From the NCBI GenBank assembly GCA_037447605.1, contig CM074818.1:2376595-2440594 (forward strand): 64,000 bases of DNA. Reading direction: 5' to 3'. The position numbers and the translations under genes are program-made. Source of the DNA: Zygnema circumcarinatum. Its lineage: Eukaryota; Streptophyta; Zygnematophyceae; Zygnematales; Zygnemataceae. The first letter of the stretch is position 1. Each line of letters begins with the position of its first letter. This document shows, in pieces, positions 12,501-22,303 of the stretch. Below the pieces are notes generated by a model. The model made no database searches. It worked only from the letters and a program-made list of their open reading frames with translations, and had not been told where the DNA came from.

Positions 12501-14333
12501 GTGGATGAGTCAAACCTCGCCAGCTATCTCTCTCAACGAAACAGCATGGAAACAAAGACCGGCTTTTCACCTTTGAGAGCGAACCAGGGATGAATCAGCA
12601 GTCTCCAGAACGAAACACATAAGCTCGAGTGCCAACGTTTTCTCTCGTAACCCTACAACTTCTATCTCCCCGTTCCTGCCAGGAGACTTCATACAGATTT
12701 TACACAATTCTTCTAGTAAGTTGTATACATCGTTGGCGATGCCAACGGTAGAACCTGCACAGTCGTGCTCCGGTGAAAAGAAATTAACGCTGCTGATGGA
12801 ACTGTGAAGCATTCCAACATCGCCGACTTTTCGAGACATAAACTTCATGTCTTGCGTTTCCTGAAATACACCAGTTACCTGCTCCACGCTGGGTTCTTGT
12901 GAAGCAGAAAAATTTGCGCTCGTATTCTCCATTTTTAAAGGCCGCATAGGAAGAATAGGCCTAAGGCTGACGCTAAGTGAGTCTTCCGTACTACTCTCCA
13001 ACACCGCGACCCTCCTCTCCTCTTCCACCACTTGTGATACAAAACTCTGAACCAGCTCCCACTCGGAAGCGGGTCGATCCACCAACGTGACAAGGTCTGC
13101 AACTACAATTGAATGAAAGGCGGCTCGCATGGAGCCTGCATCTACCCGAGCCAAGACTGTTGCTAACATCTGCGCCAAAGATGCCTTTGCATATAACTGA
13201 TGAAGTGGGGTTCTACTTCTTGTTGCTACTCGAAAGCATGTTAAGAACACCTTGAGCAGAACATCTCCACGAAGGACCAATACGCTGCAGCAGGTTGCTG
13301 AAAGCAGAACCCTCAGTATCGAAATCTCAAGCGGAGCGTTATCTTCGGCGAGGCTGACACAATGACAAACAGATTCTATCACTTTGACGAGGATTCGCCC
13401 TTCCCTCGAACCTTCACCACCGCTCACTTCTCCATGCAAGTGTCGATTACGCAATAGTTTATTAAAACACTCTAAGGCTGGTTCTGCCAGCTGAGTGCAA
13501 CCGCTGTTGCATGCGGAATGCAAGGGTCTCAGAATCATTACAGTTTCCGCTAATGAATAACGTTTTCCTCCCTCGTCATATAGCACACCACGAGACGAAG
13601 ATGCGGCTGTGGACAGTGGACGATAAGCAGGTTTGTCACTGAGACCCGCGAGGAAGTCAGCACTAGATGCAAGCGTTGCAGCAGAGGAGTTTGAAGACAC
13701 GTCCACAGACTGAGCGGCACCAGAATCTGCCTTCTGTTCGTCAAAATCCCTCCAAAGAATGGAACCTCGGTGGGAAGAATCACCCACAACGTCACTTCTC
13801 CAAATCTGCACCGCCTCCTCTTCTTCCAAATTTTTTCTCACATCTAGCTCTGAACTGGTCCCGTCATGCAAAAACTGACTCTCGGCCTCTATTGCTGGTC
13901 CCTCACTTCTTGAGTTGGCATTCGCCTTGTTCAAGTATAATCCCTGCAGTGCGGACGAGTTACCAGTCTGCCCTGAATCACCATCCCCCCTGTAAACGCT
14001 GCTCGTCGAAGATTCAGCATCCAGAGCCCTTAAAGACCTTTCTGGAAAGATGGGAGCACCTGTTCCTTCTGAAGACGCAGCCGGCGAGGGAGGAAGGGCG
14101 CGCAAATTTCTTGCTGGAACTTCAAAAGGAACCACTGCCAACTGTTTTGCTTTGGGAATGCCGCCTTCAAACCAGTCAATGACAGTTCTGCATTCTTCTA
14201 CAAGCTTGGCGTGCCTCCGACTAGAGGCGCCCTTCACAATCTTCTCCAAGGCTGGCAGCACCACCCTCGCCAGCTTTGTCTGCTTTGTGACCTGCGGATG
14301 CACTTTACTGCGTTGATGCCCCTGCACCCCCAT
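9599..14333 (-). CDS. BIG-type ARF guanine-nucleotide exchange factor (Sec7), apparently C-terminally short
   Basis: Sec7-domain GEFs of the BIG family activate ARF GTPases at the trans-Golgi/endosome. Exons: 12571-14333, 11999-12316, 11289-11637, 10931-11140, 10611-10823, 10099-10409 and about 9605-9949, some 1,170 codons. Exon 1 carries the N-terminal DCB region ([16 protein letters not shown] near residue 25). The HUS region follows with the [13 protein letters not shown] motif. Sec7 spans roughly residues 800-985 and keeps the glutamic finger in [20 protein letters not shown] and the [13 protein letters not shown] motif. Downstream, [12 protein letters not shown] resembles plant BIG1-BIG3, and exon 7 resembles the first post-Sec7 HDS segment, ending [13 protein letters not shown]. 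After that homology fades and a stop occurs at 9599; the remaining HDS domains, about 600 residues in plant BIGs, are not seen. The exon 6 to 7 junction does not keep phase as modelled, so a small exon or a different donor may be missed. Confidence 0.88.
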
Positions 14334-14339
14334 AGCCTT

Positions 14340-15750
14340 TCCACCAAATCCTTCCTAAATCACAGCGGGGTCTGGTACAAACACATCCCCTTCTCCCTCG
14401 CCTTTCTCCTCTCTCTCCTGCACTCTGCTTCTGCTGCCAGTCCTTCTCCTAATGCCTACCCTTTTCCAGTCCTCTTCCTGCTCACCAACTGCAGCCCTCA
14501 AACCTCCCCTCAAACAACAACCACGTCACGTATTCCCCAGAAGATTCTCCCCCGTCTTGCAGGCCCACAACACCTGTCCCCAACCTCCCTTCAGCCAAAC
14601 ACCCCCCCTCTCAGCCGTCCCTCTCCAAGACTCCCTCCAAACCTTGCAACGGACAGTGTTCTCGCTCGCTTGTGCTCGTCGGCGCCTCCAACCGAGAAAT
14701 AACCTTCCAGCCTTCAGTTCCCTGGTTCCAGTGTTGCCGCCCTCTCCCTCCCTCTCTTTCTCTCCCTCCCTCTCTTTCTCTCCCTCCCTCTCCCACTCCC
14801 TCTCGCTCTCCCTCCCTCCCTCCCCCTTTGGGCCATTTTTGGCCGTTCCGGGCCCTCCGGGAAGCGCGACGCGACGTGACGGCGCCGACCTACGCCTACC
14901 GCCGCATGATGTCACTCGTACGGTCGTACGAACATTCGTACGACCAAGTATACGGACGGCAGTACCGGCGGGACCGGCAAACTTTCCAAATAGGATTGTC
15001 TGTACGGTCAAACGTTTTGCGGGCAGAAAGCGAAATGTTTTGTGGAAAGTGACCGTTGGGCGGTTGAGGAGAATCGGACGGTCGTCCGGCCCCGGACGAG
15101 CGAGATCGTACGAATGTTTTGTCGGTTAGAGGAGTCTCGGACGTTCTAAAAGCGAGCCGTACAGTTTCTGAAAGGGACTTTCTCTGAAGGGCAGCAGAAA
15201 AATATTTTCTTGGAAAGCAGAAGTTCCGTACTGTAGCCGACAATTCGAGCCGCCCACAGACCCGGCGAAACACTTTCTGTTGGAAGATGTCCGCATTTTG
15301 TCCGGCGCGGTGTCCGCCAGTTCGGGCCGCGATCCGACGGCCGCGTGGCGACACTGACTTCAGAGGACCGATCGCGGCCGTCCGTCCGCGAAGGCCGCGC
15401 GGGAAACTGCGCGATGTCGGGGAGGACGACACGGTGCGGGGATTGGATCGAATTGTCAGTCAACGTAGAGGCCGTACATCTTGAGTACGGCGGTTGTTTG
15501 TCCGTTCGTACCGTACTTACGTACGGCCTGATGATGATCCCGCCACGTGGACGGCCCTCGATTTGGGGCGCGCGTCGCTCGTACGGACGGGGACCGCGGA
15601 TAGACCGGATGCAATTCCACGCGAGATGCGACGGCGAAATCTCTGACGTCATAGTTTGTACAAACGTAAGCACAGTGCCCAGCGCATGGTACGGTCGTGC
15701 TCGAGTTCATCGAAGCGGAGGCTAAAAGGTAGTCAGCGTGGTTGACCAGC
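14340..15750. promoter_or_regulatory. GC-rich promoter island upstream of BIG
   Basis: The region upstream of the BIG start begins with a pyrimidine-rich tract including CCCT/CTTT repeats (14740-14825) and continues as a GC-rich block crowded with CGTACG and near-variants: 14917, 14925, 14937, 15107, 15520 and 15580. These occur as parts of sequences such as TCGTACGGTCGTACGAA. No plus-strand gene could be recognised to its right, so bidirectionality is unproven. Confidence 0.5.
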
Positions 15751-17815
15751 GAACAACAATGGTTGACTGAGTCTGGTCCGACCTGGGTCGAGCTGCTCTG
15801 GAGGGACGCATGCATGCCACGGCGCAGAGTTAACAAGGCGCGAGAGGGGAGGGGGCAGACGGAGGGAGGGAGAGGGTCAGAGCGCTGGCCGCTCTCTATC
15901 GTCGCCTCACGCCCTTGTTCCAATGTCTGTTTTGGGTCCCTCAATTTAATCACAGAGAAAGTGCTCACATTGTATGGGGCATGCCACGCATGCTGCCAAG
16001 TCACCTCCCTGACGCCCCCCCACAAGCAGCCGTAGTCGCGGCCGCCCTCGACCTGGACACGCTCTGCCTCGCAGAGGACAACACCTCTGCCTAGTCCACC
16101 CTGAAAATGGACCCGGGTATGAAGGCCACCACATGCCCAGAGAGGGCAAAGGAGAGGCAGCATCCCACAACTTGGGATGGAGAGATTATGCTGTGGATGA
16201 CCGGTTATCAGAGAGTCTGAGCATGCATGCATGCTTGTCGTCAACTCTGCCATCCGTGAATGAATCAGACCACACGGACACTCCTGCATTCTTCCCTTCA
16301 ACATAACATAAACCTATGCGTGTTCCAAGCCCTAATGAAACAGCCCGAGGCAAGGTTCAATGAAAGGGTGGCGGAAACACACCCCCGTATTTATTCAGCC
16401 CTAATGGACGTGTTTGATGAAAGGAAGCTCCCCGCCAGAAGGGCAATGATAGTTGACCAAGAGGCTCAATTTTAAAAGCAAAGAAAAAACTTCGATAAAG
16501 GACCCGACAGTCCACAATTGCCGAAGGACTTTTGCAGGAGGTCCACGGACAGGCAGGAGGGGGCGAATCATGTCGCACAAACCATCTGCTGAAAGGCGAA
16601 CATCCCCACGCAACCTGTCAGGATTTCAGGGCCGCACATTTCCTTTTTTCCTCTGACATTAAACGGAAGATGTAAGTGTACATAAACATACATTGCCGCC
16701 AAGGACTGACGCACCGATCCGTGTAGGATCAATCGGACGGTTCAGCGCAGTCCCCTGCGAGCCACTCACATTCGCTTGGCTGAGTCTTCAAGCTCCTGCA
16801 CCTTAAATCCTCCGCCATCACCTGTCGTTCTCTCCATCTTTCAGGTTTGATTCCTATACAAGCGGTGATTAGCTTCAGCTGTCCTCTCCCTTCTCATATT
16901 CACTTTACTCGTTCTCCTCATTCACCTTTAGAGGACTCAGCCGTGCCAGATAAGTTGGGATCTCGTTGCCCGGCATAACCACGGGAATACCCTCTTCAAC
17001 ATCAACCTAGAAACTACAACAAACGAAGTCAGGAATGCGCCACTTTCATCAACAAATGGAGAGGACGTCTGCATCAATAGGTCATGCTGCATAAGCTTAT
17101 CATTTTTGACGTTTCCTGTCTCAAATTTCACAAGCTTCAGAAATCGCCCACTTGAATTGGGTCCACATTGAAACTTAGAGTGATGTTCATGACTTAGTGG
17201 AGGGAACACTCACTGCTTGTGCCCCTTCTGGTGGGATGACTGTCTGTCGGGACAAGATTGCAGTGCAGAGACAGAGCAAGCTGCACACCCCAACGTCAAG
17301 GCTCATTCTCAACAGTCAAAGCAATACCTTTTTCTCTCGTTTCTCTTTTCCATCTCACTGTCTCCATCCCTACTTACCATTGCAGCACTGCCTCCTCTCC
17401 CTGCCCATCTCTGCCTCCCGCACAACCGTTCCAGTCTCCCTTGGTTCGCTCTCTCTCGCCCCCCTCCTCTCACAGTTCAGAAGGGAGGGAACAGAGAGGG
17501 TAGGTTTGATAAATTGAAAATCGTCGTGCTCTAATATCTGCCGTTCTATGCCGTCCATTACGTCCATTACCACAGCAAGGCTCTGGTTAGAGTATAGGGA
17601 TCAGTCACAATAGTCGACTAGCATGTTTTAGGCTGACGAAGAAAATCCTGCGATCATGTTTGCCGCTGAAATGGTAGTAATCCAACTGCGTAGTATTCTA
17701 AACACAAACACTTATATTTCCAAACCTTGCATGCTTCCATAAGGATAAAGCTGATGAATGGCGAGGTTTCGAGCACTGATCTCAGAGATTTGCTTGCAGA
17801 TAGGCCACGGGATGA

Positions 17816-17874
17816 TTAAGCAACGCACCAAAAAAAGCCAATGGTGACAGCAATTCCAATAGCTGCAAATTTCC
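17816..17874 (-). CDS. Candidate terminal exon encoding a C-terminal membrane segment
   Basis: On the minus strand an acceptor (ctcgcag) precedes a short frame, GKFAAIGIAVTIGFFWCVA followed by TAA, which would be a classic C-terminal single membrane span. It would follow an upstream exon ending in phase 1. I could not identify that upstream exon; the GC-rich patch at 18330-18560 is a possible promoter or first exon. Small tail-anchored or respiratory-complex subunits look like this, but no family is recognised and it may be a chance frame. Confidence 0.18.
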
Positions 17875-18135
17875 CTGCGAGCACGAAAACACATTGAGAA
17901 ATGTCAACTCCAATAGTATAGACATCACTCTGAACTCTGAACGAGGTTCTGCCTCAGCTCTCGAATTGAAACTAAAAACACAAAAAACACAGCATACCAA
18001 CTTCTATTCAAGAAGCCACAGAGTTACAGGTCATTTCTGTAACCATAATGTGGCAAAACAATCAAGCTGGCATGCAAAAAAAAGCAAGAATGGGATACAT
18101 TTCAAGAAAAAATTAAGGATATCTAGTCGCAAGCC

Positions 18136-18225
18136 AGGTATGGGGAGAGAGAGAGAGTGGGAGAGAGCTAAAGAGGCAGATTTTGAACTGAAAGACATAG
18201 GAAGAGAGAGAGAGAGAGTAGATAA
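18136..18225. repeat. GA-rich microsatellite
   Basis: Two interrupted GAGAGA runs near 18147-18170 and 18200-18220 within a purine-rich stretch. Simple repeat, no coding content. Confidence 0.6.
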
Positions 18226-19221
18226 GAGGCTGACTAGAGGAAACAGGAGCGAAATCGAGAAAGGAGACGAATGCGGTGGCAGAGAGGCCGAGAAAGAAGT
18301 ACCAGCGTAGACAAAGTCAGAAAACACGCCCATCAATGTCCTCCTCTCCCGCTCCTCTCGTGGAACCCTTCCTTTCCTCCTCGCCCAACTCGGAGGCCCC
18401 GTGATCCAACCCTAAAAAGGGCATTCTCCTCGCGGTAGAAGCCCGCCAGCCCGCGCTGCGCCCCTGCAGCGCATGGCCCCTTCCTTGCCCCTCCCTTCTC
18501 CCCCAAGCTCCTCCCCTCGCCTCCAGTCGGCCCTCCCTCGAGTGGCGGATGTGAGAGGAATCGAACACGCGATGCGTACGGTTTAAAAAATTTGTGGGGA
18601 CCATCTTCAAAATTATTTCTGGAACTTTCCAGCTATTGAATTCCTTCCGAGTCCAATGGGGGCTCGCCACGTGCTATAGCCGTTGAGCCATGTCAGCAAG
18701 GCGCGTGCCAGCGTGGCGAAATGGCTGCAGCTAACTGGCTCCTGGGAACACGGGCGGCAGTCGAAAAAAACATTGACCGACATGACCCATTCAGACTTTG
18801 CCACGTGTCACTTGGTTAGACTCGAACAGAGCAACAGCGGTACGATGATATGCGGTATGATGTTGTCACCCGTGAGTACAACGTCAATGTTGTCCTTGTG
18901 CTAGTAATCGGCTAATTGCAGTTTTCAGTTTGTGAATGTAAAAACAACATGATTTTGTTTGTTTCATACAACAACAAAAGCAACACCATATGCTTGTGTG
19001 TACATCGTCATCTTTGTCATGCATGCACACAATGTTCTAGTGTAGTCACCCATGAGTACAATGTGGTTCTTGTAATCGCATTCTTTACTTCTGACAACAT
19101 AGTCACTCTGTTTTCGTAAAAACAAAAAGCAACCACATCATCATAAGTAAGCAGCATGGTCTTAATATTGCATCTTATACATATATACTTGTGGTGTTGT
19201 CCCCCATGTATTGCATTGGCC

Positions 19222-21819
19222 TCACTTGAGAGCAGACCCTGTCGCCGCCGCCCAGGACTTGAGCACATGCGCTGCTATGTCCTTCACGCCCACGCCGTGC
19301 TTCACCTGCACACACCCACCATCGCCCCGCAGAGGCTGAATGAGCACGGGCCGGACCGGGCCTTCTTCTCACAGATGCCTCAAGCTGCAAGAGAATGAAT
19401 ACACGTGGATGTGGTTCATCCTCACATATACATCGACCAACGCATCGGTAATACATGTGCACGAGACGGCGACAGTCCATAGATGAGACCTTGAGATGCA
19501 CATGTATTTATTCAAGCAGGTAAGTTTCCACCACCTTTGAAGAAAAATGCATGTTCTTTCAGAAGGACGAGGAGTAGTCAAGAGGAGAAAGTGGAAGGAG
19601 GAGGACTAGAGGGGAGGAAGTGCGAAAAAGGTGAACGTGGAGAACCAAAAGAAGGTGAAGAACAATGCACCTTCTACCTTTTCCATTTGCCCTTCGGAAG
19701 AAGGGACAAGCAAGGGTCTACCTGGCAGAAACGAAAGTACCTGAGCGAATACGAATGGCCCTTGGTCGCGCATTTTCAACGAATCTCTCTCCATTACACC
19801 AAGGTCGGCTCCAACAGCCTCTGCGAGATCCGTCTTATTGATCACCTACACAAGCCGAACAGCACCGATATCATGACCGGGAGGGAATGACAAACATTGC
19901 CTACTCCTGTGTCTCCAGTTTGGACGAAACCCCCATACACCTATGGCTAAGGCCCCCATATGGCTACACACCAGAAGGTCAGCTTGAGTAATGCCGGGTC
20001 CGCCCTTCCTGGGAATTTTGTCGCCACCCGCCACGTCGATGATGTAGATGATGTAGTCCGCCAACTCTCGACTGAAGTTTGCTGCGAGGTTGTCTGTTCA
20101 TACAGCTCCTTCCTTCATTCATCAGCTACAGCATGTGCCCGGGGGATGATGTCTTACGAAAGTCGAACATCACACGTTCAACCAACATTCCAAACCTTTT
20201 TCCATCCATGATTAAGTTATGCATGACAGTATCATAGTCAAACATGGCTTGGCAAGTGCTTCATGGCCTTTGCAATGCAGCGGCCATATCGTAGCAGACT
20301 TGCGGTGAAGGCTCCGTCTCCAGTCCTTACCTCCACCAGACTCGCACAAGAGCAGGTCTGCCTCAAACTGATGCGACAAGTCCTCCAGAGGGCCAAGATT
20401 GATGCTAATGTCCTCCCTAATGGCTGCATGTGGACAACCTCCTGTTTCCACCGCTCGAATTCTCTCTGGGGCAAGGGCCCCATTCTTAATTAAAAACTCT
20501 CCGTCTTCCTGTGTAAAGATATCATTAGTCACCTGCACGCCCTCAAGAGGAAGGTCTATCATATCATAACTTGCAGCAGACCATCATTAGTGACGTAAGC
20601 GAAGTCACAAGCCAGCACCATGCCTTCAGACTGAGAGGCGTGTCCACTGTGCTAGTAATACTGACCCAGGAATCCATAGCAGTGGAACATTCACAGGTTT
20701 GTCCATGGTTGCAGATTTTAAATGCCGAGCAATGCATCACATTATTTCCAAACTCTCACTTTCAGTTCAAATGCGCGTTGCCTCTCCATTATCGGTAAAA
20801 CAATGTCTGCCATCTCAGAGTCAAAAACATCAACTTGATGCTTTCAAATTAGCGATCAGGAGCTTGGCGAGTCCCGGCAATGGCGAAATGGAAAGGGAGC
20901 ACGTACCGCAGCTATGCTATACTTGTCTCGTAGCTCCCTACATAAGGCCAACATGAGAGCAGTTTTCCTACAGGCACACAGATGGCAGAATGAAATTCCG
21001 AGTTAAAAAGATGGTAGACCAAGGAGACTAAAGGAAGAAAGTCTCGACCTTGATGCCACTTTCCTGTCTCGAACTTGCCTGTGCGACATGTCGGCATGAC
21101 GCACATTCTTTTCCATAAATAGGAACGAATTGAGCAACAAGGAGAGTACTCAAAGACTAGAGCAGCGTTTGATGTTTACCCTGTTCCCACTGGGCCTCCA
21201 ATCCCCACGGTGAAGGCACGCTCGTGGAAGTCTCGACCCGACAGAGGGGGCGCCCTGTGTGTGAACAGGCCAGGAGAGTCCAGTGGTTCGTGTGTATGTG
21301 GCGCCAAACCGTCATGCGAATGGTACACTCGCCCATCCCTGCTCGTAAATGCATCATGTTCTTCACTGTATCAAAGGAGAATGAAAGCAAGGAGCATAAA
21401 GTTGCATTTAGGTTTCAGTTAGAATAAGCCGACTTACGGAAAGAACAAAACACTTGAACTCATACCGAATGCAGCAGTATGGTTGAGCCAGGGTCAGGAA
21501 ATTCGCCAGAAGGAATTTGCAAAACTGCAAATTGGGTGGTCAATTCAGCACGAATACAGAAAGAATTCATAAGGAAGCTACAGCAGCGACAAAAACTGAC
21601 AGAAAGGGGGAAAATTTCTATCTTTTTTGCGAATGTTTTTTGAAGCGAGAGAGGAGCGTTTACTGACTGCCCATGCTCGTGATGATGGTCGTCATGGTGG
21701 GGGTGATCGTGGCCGTGATTATGGCCATCGTCATGGTCGTGATCATGATGGCCATGGCCGTGATGGCTGTCATGGTGATGATGTATGTGAAGCCCGGCGG
21801 GGTCCGGCTGTGCGGCCAT
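19222..21819 (-). CDS. UREG: Urease accessory GTPase UreG
   Basis: UreG is the SIMIBI-class GTPase that delivers nickel to urease with UreD/UreF. Seven exons: 21668-21819, 21180-21365, 20907-20967, 20331-20532, 19972-20093, 19741-19845 and 19222-19305; all phases agree and give 303 residues. Residues about 11-51 hold roughly 23 His mixed with Asp and Gly, the nickel-binding N-terminus typical of plant UreG. The GTPase core follows: [17 protein letters not shown] (P-loop split by an intron), [35 protein letters not shown] with the metal-binding CPH motif, [33 protein letters not shown], and INKTDLA. The C-terminus [18 protein letters not shown] also fits. It is complete and looks functional. 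Its start lies 484 bp from the start of the divergent CCCH gene. Confidence 0.97.
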
Positions 21820-22303
21820 GATAGCACTGAGTTTACTACTGCCTTTCCAGCGTAGTATTGCCGAAACTGTCTCCCAGCTGCCTCCCTCCCCTCCCCTGCC
21901 CTGCCCTCACTTTCTTTTCCCCTTCTTCTGCCTCTCTCTGCGCGCCACTGCCTCCCTCTCCTCTCCTCGCAGGAGTAGCTTGGATTTGCGCACACCTTTG
22001 CACATGGCCCGCCGCGACTGTTCCAGTTCGACTCGGACTGGACGAAAACGCACGGAACGAGGGCGATGGAGCGCACACTTCAGCTGCAGAAGACCGCAGA
22101 AGGCTGCGGAGTAGCAGCAGGCAGCAGGCAGCAGGCGCAGAGCAGAGCAGGAGCTTGGACGTTGAGCGGACTTGCAAGAGGAGAAGAACGGAGCAAGGAA
22201 GCGGCCCTCTGATTCTATTGCTGTTTGGAGCACTGCTGTCTGCTATCTGCTTTCTGTGCCCACAGTGCGTGGCACTCAGCAGTGGTCCTTCCCTGGGACG
22301 GAG
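21820..22303. promoter_or_regulatory. Divergent promoter of UreG and the CCCH protein
   Basis: Only 484 bp separate the two start codons. The right half is GC-rich with CAG-type short repeats (about 22100-22150), the left half pyrimidine-rich. Unlike most other islands here it carries no CGTACG element. Confidence 0.55.

Larger units (their letters stand above)
15751..19221. other. Gene-poor stretch between BIG promoter and UreG
   Basis: No gene could be recognised over about 3.5 kb. Contents seen: a GGGA-rich patch near 15840-15880; an isolated candidate terminal exon with a membrane segment at 17816-17874 on the minus strand; GA-rich repeats at 18136-18225; a second GC-rich patch at about 18330-18560; and RNA polymerase III-like A and B boxes on the minus strand between 18720 and 18540. 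A 282-codon minus frame (15456-16304) is open but resembles no protein. The right end should include the UreG 3' UTR. Confidence 0.45.

Noticed and set aside
13667-14182. 171-codon plus-strand frame
   Set aside because: Antisense shadow of BIG exon 1, which has clear DCB-region homology.
15456-16304. 282-codon minus-strand frame
   Set aside because: No family resemblance, no splice context, overlaps the GC-rich promoter island; likely an open frame by composition.
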